Source of the DNA: Antedon bifida
Taxonomy: Eukaryota > Echinodermata > Crinoidea > Comatulida > Antedonidae
Direction of reading: 5' to 3'
DNA: 64,000 nt
Assembly: GCA_963402885.1 (NCBI GenBank)
Contig: OY727100.1
Coordinates: forward strand, 1,612,001-1,676,000
In this document: piece by piece, positions 21,769 to 32,400 of the stretch
Layout: every line of letters begins with the position of its first letter
Position numbering within the stretch: the first letter of the stretch is position 1
Translations under genes and position numbers: made by a program
Notes under the pieces: model-generated
What the model was told of the DNA's origin: nothing
The model's input: only the letters and a program-made list of their open reading frames with translations
The model's database searches: none

Positions 21769-24700
21769 ATGCCACGGACGCTAAAGAAAGGGCCAATGCA
21801 ATTGCACTGCGAATGGTGCAACATTGAACAAGTATTTGATAATGTTTCATCCTACATCAAACACATTCAGATACATATGTTGGAATTCCTTCCAAAAGGA
21901 ATAACACCCGACAACTATATGAACTTTGACATTGTTATTGAAGGTCAGTAGATTTAAACAGGCAGAAAAAATTTAACTTCTTCAGTGCAAGTATCCTTGT
22001 AGAATGTTATTGTATTGTTAATATGATGATCGAATAAATAAATTTTAAATTTACAAACAAATTTAAAAACTTTTGGAAATTATAAATAACTGTGATTTAT
22101 TCTTGTTATTTAGGAACTGTTGAGTACCACTGTTTGTGGAGAAGCTGCGGTTTTGTCACAAATGGACCAATACCTCTTCTACGACATCTTTATTTTCATG
22201 CGTACCATACAAAATTAAAATGGTGGGGCCATCAAGAGCGAGAGAAGATGGGCAAGGCGTTGTGCAAGTTGGATTCACACGGTGCTAATTTAATTCCAGA
22301 TCTACCGCAAAGTTTTAAATGTGGTTGGCAAAATTGCGACGTTAGTATTTTTATTATTGCATTGAGAATTTATATTTTTATATTGATAGTTCTATGCAGT
22401 ATTCGGAGGGCGTGTGGCGCAGTGTGTTGGATTACTGATCGTGGTTCGAATCCAACTCTCGCCGCATTGCTTGTATCCTTAGGCAAGACACTTTACTTAC
22501 ATTTGCCTCAATCCACCCAGGTGTATAAATGGGTACTCGATTAGATCAAACCACAACTTTTCGCTGATTACTAGCTGCATTATTGGAGTATGTTACCATA
22601 CATGTTTGATCCAAAAAATGACCATGGTAATAATGTGCAGTGCATTGAGAGCTTGCTTAAGCGCTATATAAGAATGAACTATTATTAATTATTATTCCAA
22701 TCTGATATATTAAATAAGATTAATTGTCGCTCTTGTCATTATCTTATTGCACTGTAGCTGATTAGTTATCCGCTTGGTATACCAAGCGGATAACTCCTTG
22801 TAATTGTATGAGATCAATATTTTTTTTCTGTATTATTCTTCTTTCCTTCCTTCCTTTTTGTGAGTCGTGTTCCTCTAAAATGTGTAAACATAACATTTCA
22901 TAACTTTGACAACATATGGGCATTTACGTGAAGTTGTGCACCTCCTATTTTTGAATGACGTCATAGTTGCGCAACGTGACTTATGCGCAATTTTATGAAT
23001 TTCAATGATTGATCATAGATTAAAAACCAAAAGTCATTTAGTATTGACACTTTGACAAAATTTAAGTCATATCAGGGGCAAACTTTCTACGGATTAAAAA
23101 TGGCATGTTTGACAAGAAGTTACACGCGCACGCGCATTTAAAATTTCAAAATGCGCAAAATTAATTTCTAATCAACTTTTTACGCGTTTCTTGTCATTTT
23201 GAGCATGTCAAAAATTCCCACGGGCGCGCAATTTTTTATGCGCGCGATGCGCACATAGCGTTAAAAACATATTTTTTTCTCTTGAATTATATTTTTCAAG
23301 CCTTTCCCAGTGATTTTGAAAACAATTTAGACCTTTTCCAGTTTAAATAACGCCATACGAACACGTTGAATTAGACAATTCGTGCGCGTTTTTTATGAAA
23401 AAGCTTTAAAAATCGTCAAAATTATGTCTTTTTTTAAACAGTCATAGTTTCTAAAGTAAACCGTTAACCGTTTATTTTTATTACAAAATCTAGAAGTTGA
23501 TGAGTTGTAGATATCGGATCATGCATCAATAAGGCTAAAAAAACATTGTGACGTCATCGTATAGGATTTTTGTCTCTTTCGTTATTGCTCATCACATTCA
23601 ATGGAGCGCATCGCGCTTATCTGTATTCCTTTTTCTCCTACATTTATATATTGCGTAGGTCAATCAACTTTCTTTAGCATGAGATAAAAATATTTTAATT
23701 TTTATGACGTCATCATGCCTAAAAATTTTAATTACGTGGGTCATTAATTTCATCTTTACAGTAAATTTTAATCTGTAATAGCTCGTAAGAATAAAATGTG
23801 ATAATCACGATTAAAACGTTTTCTGGAAGCTATTGGATTGTAGATACGAATTCATGTAAACATTTTGCCAATCGGATGTTGTGACGTCATCATATGGCCA
23901 GTTGAATAAAAAAAGTCGTATTTTCATATTTTGCGTAATAGTTCATCACATTTAAAAGGGTGCGCATCTATATTTTACGTATTCAAATTTCTTCTACACG
24001 TTAATATGTTGTTCCTGAGATAATTTCCTTCTGAAATTGCTATCTAAGTGTTTCATTTTGATACCGTCGCCATGTTAAAAATTGGAATAAATGGCGGGTC
24101 CCGTAATTTCACCTATTCTACACTGTATGTAATATGTATACAGCTTATACTGTTTGCATGTATATACTATATGACACAAAATTCAGCACTAACAGCATGT
24201 CATATTCTTCAGTTCTTGTCATAATGCCATAATCTTTATCTGTGTGCAATATTCCAACGTATGACGTGCACGTGGCGTTTGTCGTGGTGCGGATAACTAA
24301 CTCGTCAAAGTGACGAGTTTCATGTCTAGTTAATTAATTGATTGTGTATTTTTTAGTTTGTAACCGACAACCCAGAGTCCTTCCATGTGCATGCTGAATA
24401 CCATGGTCTTGATAGTTCACCAGTGATTGACGACAAAAAGAAAGAAACACATTATTGCAAATGGCAAGGTATGTATTTGTTTAACTGTAAACAAAATACC
24501 TATCCTCTATGTTCACAGTTACAGTTTATGACAATATCAGTTAGTTTTACATTCATCTGAATGATGGATGAAACTAAGACAAGACTGGTTAAAGCACCTT
24601 TGGCTGGTGCTAACATTAGTCAAGGGCTTCTCTCGTCCAGTGCCCACCTTGACCAGAGGAAAGGCATGGGCCAATACTGTATGTCTGAGGCAGATACTAA

Positions 24701-27700
24701 TGCAGGGCTGTCATAAGAGTCAGCAGTTCTAATTTCAAATGCCTAAAGGGACTTGAATACTGTATGGTATAATCTAACTTACATTCATTGTTACACCTAG
24801 CAGTGCATAGGTCATCAACTACTCGTATGACATGGTTCAGGCAGATTCCTTCCACATATTTCCAGCATTCTTCACCTCCTTATCAAGTTCTTCCATTTAT
24901 GAGCAAACTTCATAGTTGAAGGCTCCAATTTTTTTGTTTCACACTGTTCCAAATTCTCTCATCAATGTGTCTCGTGGGCGTGCCTTCTGGTAATGGTAGT
25001 GTTTTGGTTTTTTTCAGTGTGTCCATTTTCTTCTACCAATCCCTATATCCACTGGCTCCTGCCCAATCATTTTCCTTAGATCGTCATGTCACCATATTAT
25101 GAGATTCTTTCTATTTATGCTACAACTTGTTGATCATAAATCTTGAAAAAGATTTACCTTACCCAATTTGGATTTTCAAAGAATTAATCTATAACTTTTT
25201 AAACTATCTTTAGATTGTCTATCTGTTACTAAGACCAAGTTTAAGTTACAAGATCACATACGAAGCCATACACAAGCCAAGCAGTATGCGTGTGTTGTGT
25301 GCGGGTCGCTGTTCTCAAATCGTAGCAAGTTCTTTGATCATTTACATCGTCAAGTAGCCATCGAACGTAGGTCAATTAAACGTAAATGGGGAATAACCTG
25401 TGACTTGCAGCCTACTGGGCTGAATTGCACACAGGTGTGGACGACACATACCACAGCTTTCTACTCCCCTAAGGGTCCCTTCATGTCAAACGGTGCCCAT
25501 TCGTGTGTCCAAAACAGGGGCTGAATGAACCAGTACTCTTCAAAAAGATGCACTGGTTCTTAAAAGCCTCACAAACACAAGCCAGATGTGTGCACTGCAC
25601 CTCCAGTTTTAAGTCCTTATCCGAGAAGACTTGTAATTTAAACTATAATGTAACTTATTGTAACATAGATCCTTACTATAACAAAGCATATTTATGTAAT
25701 TTAACTGTATCTTTTTAATATAACGTAGGAACTTAATTTAATGTAGGTACTTATTGTAACATAGATTCTTGTTGTAATAGTTTCTGTATATTTTTCATTT
25801 ACAGTTCAAAAGTACCAATGCTCACACTGCTCCAAGGTGTATGCCACCGAGAGACTTCTTAGAGACCATATCAGATCACATAGTAAGTCAAATGCACTTT
25901 TTATCTCGCATAGGTTCAAGGTAGTATTATTGGAATATCATGTGACCCACAATCCTCCAATCAAATGACAAGGATCAAGGTTTTATAAAAACTGAAATAA
26001 TAAAATTTGCTCCAATTCCTTTTTTTCTCTTACAGTTAACAATTACAAATGTCCTCATTGTGAAATGACGTGTCCTGCCCCATCTGGAGTTCTCAAACAT
26101 ATACGATGGAGACACTCAAATGAAAAACCTTTTCCTTGCCAATACTGCGATCTATCGTAAGTTTGAAAATGGTGGTTGTACTTGAACATAACATGAAAAC
26201 CTGATTGGTCAAATTGTATTGAGTTTTAGTCCTCAATGAAGATACAAATGGAATAAGCACTGAAAAAATGACAATGCTTTGGGTGTCAGTGGTTGGATCT
26301 CAATGGAGATACAAAATAAAATAGGCACTGAAAAAATGACAATGCTGTGGGTATCAGTAGCTGGATCTCAATGGAGATACAAAATAAAATAAGCACTGAA
26401 AAAATGACAACGCTGTGGGTGTCAGTGGCTGGATCTCAATGGAGATACAAATTTAAAAACAAATTGTTTTTTTTAAATGTTTTTAGGTTCAAGACTATGT
26501 CAGCCCTACGGTATCATCTGGACTGTCACAACCAACAACCAATCTATGAGTGTTGCTTTGAAGTGTGCAAATTTCGAAGCACCACGCTATCAACGCTACA
26601 AAGCCATATTACAAGCGTGCATAAGGTACGAATCAGCGCACTACACCATGCGTTTCCAAAATAAAGTCAAGCTTAGATTGTCTCGATGGTTCGGTTGTGA
26701 CAACCGTCTTCTTTATGTGCCTAGAAGAAGACGGCGCTGTAGCATAACAACCGAAACGGTTAAACATTCCTAACTTGTACTGCAAACCTTTGTTGACTTG
26801 TGTATATTCACCGGACAATCTAAAGTCAATTGCTTTCCAGCTTTCTATGAAATTTCCTCCAATCCGATTTTCTTTCTTTAAATTTTTCATTATGTCATCT
26901 GAAATCTTTGTTATTTTCAGTTAAACGGCAAAGCATGTTATAGTTGCCATCTATGTGATAAGATTTACACAAGAGGCTTTGGACTAACAAAGCATCTAAA
27001 AGGAGTGCACAAGTTGAAATGGCCAGCAGGACATAGTAGATTTAGGTAAGTCAGTCATGATTTCAACATATAATTAATTAAAATAATAATAGTTCATTCT
27101 TATATAGCGCTTAAGCAAGCTCTCAATGCGCTGCACATTATTACCCCGGTCATTTTTTTGATCAAACATGTATGGAAACATACTCACATAATAATGCAGC
27201 TAGTAATCAGCGCAAAGTTGTGTCTATAAACCTCAAAGAGTGTAGATATGTCACTCCCTCAGCCCAAAAATAACTTGAACGCCATTTTGGAAGACGACAA
27301 AAAAAACAAATGTCGTGGTACGTGAGACCATGCCCGGATTAATTTGGAAGTTCTCTCCCCGGGTATCAAGCGTGTGAGGCTTGGCTCAAATGAATGCAAT
27401 ATCAAGACCAACAGAAAGACAACAAGTTGTTGATTGCCGTTACCATACCATTTATTGTGTACGAATCAACGTTACTCAGAAAATAAAGAGAACGAAGGAA
27501 AAAAACCCTGCAAATATACAAACAAGCGTTACATAATTTCAATAACAATCAGTTTATAACTTCACTTTACCACTGTATTACCAATAATCAATAATAATCA
27601 GTTTATAACTTCACTTTACCACTGTATTACCACTATACTTAAACACACTGTGTACAAACTGGTTATCATTAAGAACAATACAATCAATTAAACGTCATTA

Positions 27701-28569
27701 CAAATGATCAATACCTGAATCAACTTGAATGATGTATTTACTAAATAAGAACGAAAGATCGTACAGCAATCAACCATTTCTCTATAAATTGAAGTAAAGA
27801 TTTGAGAACATTATTTGCTTTATTTAAGTTGTATGCATGCAATTTCGTATAATAAATTAACAGGCAATGATCCGTCTATCGTGTAATATAATTCGTTTTA
27901 CTACTTACAATGGTAACTTCAACAACGGCTTAATAATACAACACGGTAACGAAAATCACATCTTCCTGTGTTTGCAACAAAAGCTTTTCTGACGCGCAGA
28001 CAGAAAAACCAGGTAGTTAAACAAAACATCACCTATATGCAAATGCGCCAAACACAATGCTCGCAAAACAACTAGCAGCAAGACACTTATATGCAAATAC
28101 GCAGAACGCACACGAACAACAACTGATCCATGACACAAAAAATAATTATTTTACTAATATGATTGTATTATAATAATATATTTTTTTACCATAATTTTAA
28201 TCATTTGTGAAATATTAAATATTTGTTTTTACAAAGTTATGAAGCTTGTCTACTCAAATAGTGATTTGTAAAATGTGAAGTTGTCGAATAAAACGGTCTT
28301 CTAATATCTGATTATGTTTCTATAGATACAAATTATATGATGATGGATTATATCGCTTACAAACAGTTCGCTACGAGAGCGTAGAGCTAACAGAACAGCT
28401 TATAATGGAAAGGAACATTCGACAGTCTGTCCACCAATCAGCAAGCCAAACAGTAGTGACGGTCCAATCAAACACTTCATCATCTCAGAACACTGAGCAA
28501 ACTGTAATTGAAGTACCATCATGGACGCCGCAGGATAGTGTTAGAATGCTGGTGGATGAAACGCAATAG
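21769..28569 (+). CDS. HINFP: Histone H4 transcription factor (HINFP-like), 9 coding exons, 457 aa
   Basis: Nuclear C2H2 zinc-finger factor; in vertebrates HINFP binds histone H4 promoters and drives their S-phase transcription. CDS: 21769-21943, 22114-22340, 24357-24468, 25214-25366, 25805-25882, 26036-26156, 26487-26625, 26921-27045 and 28326-28569. All introns are GT-AG and the 1374 nt join in frame. About ten fingers are visible, including [10 protein letters not shown]...[15 protein letters not shown]...[59 protein letters not shown] and [13 protein letters not shown]. The finger ending HLHRQ lacks the last histidine, as in the human protein (HIRRQ). The conserved tail [12 protein letters not shown] and [12 protein letters not shown] identify the family. 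Human HINFP is 517 aa; this one has a shorter C-terminus, ending in a region that overlaps a 70-bp tandem repeat. Confidence 0.93.
22405..22695 (+). mobile_element. tRNA-derived SINE in HINFP intron 2
   Basis: The 5' part has an RNA polymerase III box A (TGGCGCAGTG, about 22415) and box B (GGTTCGAATCC, about 22443), spaced as in a tRNA. A tRNA-unrelated body follows (GGCAAGACACTTTACTTACA, TGATTACTAGCTGCATTA, TTGATCCAAAAAATGACC, GCTTGCTTAAGCGCTATATA), then an ATT-repeat tail. Partial copies at 27086-27230 (inverted) and 57418-57760 share the body, so this is a family. Confidence 0.85.
22764..24329. mobile_element. Candidate Helitron-like non-autonomous element in HINFP intron 2
   Basis: The left end carries a perfect 32-bp palindrome (22764-22795; AGTTATCCGCTTGGTA and its complement). 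The right end has GCGGATAACT (inverted match to the left AGTTATCCGC), then a hairpin AACTCGTCA-AAG-TGACGAGTT at 24299-24319, then TCATGT and CTAG at 24326-24329 followed by T. A short 3' hairpin just before CTRR and a T is the Helitron signature; hairpins at both ends with partial inverted repeats resemble the Helentron/Helitron2 branch. The interior has CpG-rich islands (CACGCGCACGCGCA) and no long frame. The right end is only 27 bp from the acceptor of HINFP exon 3. The class is inference. Confidence 0.5.
26225..26460. repeat. ~65-bp tandem repeat in HINFP intron 6
   Basis: Three to four copies of a unit with GGATCTCAATGGAGATACAA, AATAAGCACTGAAAAAATGA and CAATGCTGTGGGTGTCAGTG. A single related copy occurs in a TCF25 intron at about 50588-50650, so the unit also exists outside the tandem array. 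Confidence 0.8.
27086..27230 (-). mobile_element. SINE fragment, inverted, in HINFP intron 8
   Basis: Reverse complement of the 3' body of the SINE at 22405: TATATAGCGCTTAAGCAAGC, TCATTTTTTTGATCAAACAT and TAATGCAGCTAGTAATCAGC. The tRNA-like head is missing. Confidence 0.75.
27311..28135 (-). mobile_element. Candidate solo LTR in HINFP intron 8
   Basis: The block begins TGTCGTGG and ends CCATGACA, an imperfect 8-bp inverted pair giving TG...CA termini. CAAA flanks both sides (27307-27310 and 28136-28139), a possible 4-bp target duplication. At 825 bp it has LTR-like length and no retroviral-type coding region next to it. An internal duplication of about 50 bp (AATCAGTTTATAACTTCACT twice, 27547-27620) is present. 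Orientation is uncertain; no second LTR is in the window. Confidence 0.45.
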
Positions 28570-28765
28570 TATTTTACACATAATACCATCATGGCCGCCA
28601 CAAGATAGTGTTAGGATGCTGGTGGATGAATCACATTAGTATTTTACACATTATACCATCATGGCCGCTGCAGGATAGTGTTAGGATGCTGGTGGATGAA
28701 TCACAATAGTATTTTACACATAATACCATCATGGCCGCCGCAGAATAGTGTTAGAATGCTGGTCA
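28514..28765 (+). repeat. 70-bp tandem repeat that includes the HINFP stop codon region
   Basis: TACCATCATGG starts units at 28514, 28584, 28654 and 28724, an exact 70-bp period. The first unit is the last coding segment of HINFP (encoding [17 protein letters not shown] and the stop); the others are noncoding copies in the 3' UTR. The period is not a multiple of three, so the copies could not extend the protein in the same frame. Confidence 0.9.
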
Positions 28766-29019
28766 CACATCATTACACAAAATCAGGTGAATAAGATCGT
28801 GTTTATTTACACTTCCATTGATCGATTCCCATAATGCTAGCTAGCCCCTGCAAAAAGTAGATTCTGTTTAGTTTAAGTTTGTGCAGGACCAATATTTTTA
28901 AAGATAATTTTGAATATTAAATTGTATTGTATTACAGTCAAATATAGACAATAATATATCAACATCTATTGCCTATCTAGCATCCTATAGAATGTATTGA
29001 GGATTTTGACAAAAATATG

Positions 29020-29400
29020 CACTCAAAATACTATTGTTATGCAATAACATTGCTATGCGCATATATTGATTTATTATCACCTTATAGACCTATATTAACC
29101 ATTTAAGTCCAAAAATAAAAAGGTCGAAATTTTGCCAATTTTCGAAAAAATGGCCAAAATCGGCATTTTTTAAAATACTATTATTATGCAATAATATGGC
29201 TATGTGCATATATTGATTTATTATCACCTTATAGACCTATTAAACATTTAAGTCCAAAAATAAAAAGGTCGAAATTTGGCAATTTTTCGAAAAAATCCCT
29301 GTACTATAGTACAGGGATTTTTTCAAAAAATGGCCAAAATCGGCACTTTTTAAAAGACTATTATTATGCAATAATATATGCGCATATATTATTATTATTC
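29020..29400. repeat. Left edge of the satellite array, diverged monomers
   Basis: Two diverged ~165-bp units with TGCAATAATATTGCTATGCG, CACCTTATAGACC, AACCATTTAAGTCC and AAATCGGCATTTTTTAAAA. They contain the first central palindrome of the array in perfect form (289-324 within 29xxx; 36 bp centred between 29306 and 29307). The same edge sequences recur at the right end (45615-45905). Confidence 0.85.
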
Positions 29401-32400
29401 GACTCTGCGCATGTTTATTATGCTATAGTAACCATTTATGTCAAAAAATAAAACGGTCGAAAATTGGCCATTTTTTGAAAATTTCCCTTACTATAGTACA
29501 GGGATTTTTTCAAAAAATGACAAAATTTCGACCTTTTTATTTTTCAATAAAACTGGTTACTATAGCACAATTGACATGCGCAGAACCCATTATTCGACTC
29601 TGCGCATGTTTATAATGCTATAGTACCATTTATGTCAAAAAATAAAAGGGTCGAAAAATGGCCATTTTTTCGAAAATTTCCCTTACTATAGTACAGGGAT
29701 TTTTTCAAAAATGACGAAATTTCGACCTTTTTATTTTTCGATAAAACTGGTTACTATAGCACAATTGACATGCGCAGAACCCATTATTCGACTCTGCGCA
29801 TGTTTATTATGCTATAGTAACCATTTATGTCAAAAAATAAAAAGGTCGAAAAATGGCCATTTTTCGAAAATTTCCCTTACTATAGTACAGGAATTTTTTT
29901 CAAAAAATGACAAATTTTCGACCTTTTTATTTTCGATAAAACTGGTTACTATAGCACAATTGACATGCGCAGAACCCATTATTCGACTCTGCGCATGTTT
30001 ATAATGCTATAGTAACCATTTATGTCAAAAATAAAAAGGTCGAAAATTGGCCATTTTTCGAAAATTTCCCTTACTATAGTACATGGATTTTTTTCAAAAA
30101 ATGACCAGTTTTCGACCTTTTTATTTTTCGATAAAACTGGTTACTATAGCACAATTGACATGCGCAGAACCCATTATTCGACTCTGCGCATGTTTATTAT
30201 GCTATAGTAACCATTTATGTCAACAAATAAAAAGGTCAAAAATTGGCCTTTTTTCGAAATTTTCCCTGTACTATAGTACAGGGATTTTTTCAAAAAATGA
30301 CCAATTTTCGACCTTTTTATTTTCGATAAAACTGGTTACTATAGCACAATTGACATGCGCAGAACCCATTATTCGACTCTGCGCATGTTTATAATGCTAT
30401 AGTAACCATTTATGTCAAAAAATAAAAAATGTCGAAAATTGGCCATTTTTCGAAATTTTCCCTTACTATAGTACAGGGATTTTTTCAAAAAATGACAAAT
30501 TTTCGACCTTTTTATTTTTCGATAAAACTGGTTACTATAGCACAATTGACATGCGCAGAACCCACTATTCGACTCTGCGCATGTTTATTATGCTATAGTA
30601 ACCATTTATGTCAAAAAATAAAATGGTCGAAAAATGGCAATTTTTCGAAATTTTCCCTTACTATAGTACAGGGATTTTTTCAAAAAAATGACAACATTTC
30701 GACCTTTTTATTTTTCGATAAAACTGGTTACTATAGCACAATTGACATGCGCAGAACCCATTATTCGACTCTGCGCATGTTTATTCTGCTATAGTAACCA
30801 TTTATGTCAAAAAATAAAAAGGTCGAAAATTGGCCATTTTTCGAAAATTTCCCTTACTATAGTACAGGGATTTTTTCAAAAAATGACCAATTTTCGACCT
30901 TTTTATTTTTCGATAAAACTGGTTACTATAGCACAATTGACATGCGCAGAACCCATTATTCGACTCTGCGCATGTTTATAATGCTATAGTAACCATTTAT
31001 GTCAAAAAAAAAAAATGTCGAAAATTGGCCATTTTTCGAAAATTTCCCTTACTATAGTACAGGGATTTTTTCAAAAAATGACCAATTTTCGACCTTTTTA
31101 TTTTTCGATAAAACTGGTTACTATAGCACAATTGACATGCGCAGAACCCATTATTCGACTCTGCGCATGTTTATAATGCTATAGTAACCATTTATGTCAA
31201 CAAAAAAAATGTCGAAAATTGGCCATTTTTCGAAATTTTCCCTTACTATAGTACAGGGATTTTTTTCAAAAAATGACCAGTTTTCGACCTTTTTATTTTT
31301 CGATAAAACTGGTTACTATAGCACAATTGACATGCGCAGAACCCATTATTCGACTCTGCGCATGTTTATTATGCTATAGTAACCATTTATGTCAAAAAAT
31401 AAAAAGGTCAAAAATTGGCCTTTTTTCGAAAATTTCCCTGTACTATAGTACAGGGATTTTTTCAAAAAATGACCAATTTTCGACCTTTTTATTTTCGATA
31501 AAACTGGTTACTATAGCACAATTGACATGCGCAGAACCCATTATTCGACTCTGCGCATATTTATAATGCTATAGTAACCATTTATGTCAAAAAATAAAAA
31601 GGGTCGAAAAATGGCAATTTTTCGAAATTTTCCCTTACAATAGTACAGGGATTTTTTCAAAAAATGACGAATTTTCGACCTTTTTATTTTTCTATAAAAC
31701 TGGTTACTATAGCACAATTGACATGCGCAGAACCCATTATTCGACTCTGCGCATGTTTATTCTGCTATAGTAACCATTTATGTCAAAAAATAAAAAGGTC
31801 GAAAATTGGCCATCTTTCGAAAATTTCCCTTACTATAGTACAGGAATTTTTTCAAAAAATGACCAATTTTCGACCTTTTTATTTTTCGATAAAACTGGTT
31901 ACTATAGCACAATTGACATGCGCAGAACCCATTATTCGATTCTGCGCATGTTTATAATGCTATAGTAACCATTTATGTCAAAAAAAAAAAATGTCGAAAA
32001 TTGGCCATTTTTCGAAATTTTCCCTTACTATAGTACAGGGATTTTTTTCAAAAAATGACCAGTTTTCGACCTTTTTATTTTTCGATAAAACTGGTTACTA
32101 TAGCACAATTGACATGCGCAGAACCCATTATTCGACTCTGCGCATGTTTATTATGCTATAGTAACCATTTATGTCAAAAAATAAAAAGGTCAAAAATTGG
32201 CCTTTTTTCGAAAATTTCCCTGTACTATAATACAGGGATTTTTTCAAAAAATGACCAATTTTCGACCTTTTTATTTTCGATAAAACTGGTTACTATAGCA
32301 CAATTGACATGCGCAGAACCCATTATTCGACTCTGCGCATGTTTATAATGCTATAGTAACCATTTATGTCAAAAAATAAAAAGGGTCGAAAAATGGCAAT

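Noticed and set aside
22405..22480. A real tRNA gene
   Set aside because: A and B boxes are present, but the surrounding arms do not pair as a cloverleaf and the sequence continues into a repeated SINE body.
24500..25200. Possible transposon fragment in HINFP intron 3 (GTCAAGGGCTTCTCTCGTCC and following)
   Set aside because: It looks repeat-like in composition, but I found no second copy, ends or coding motif in the window.
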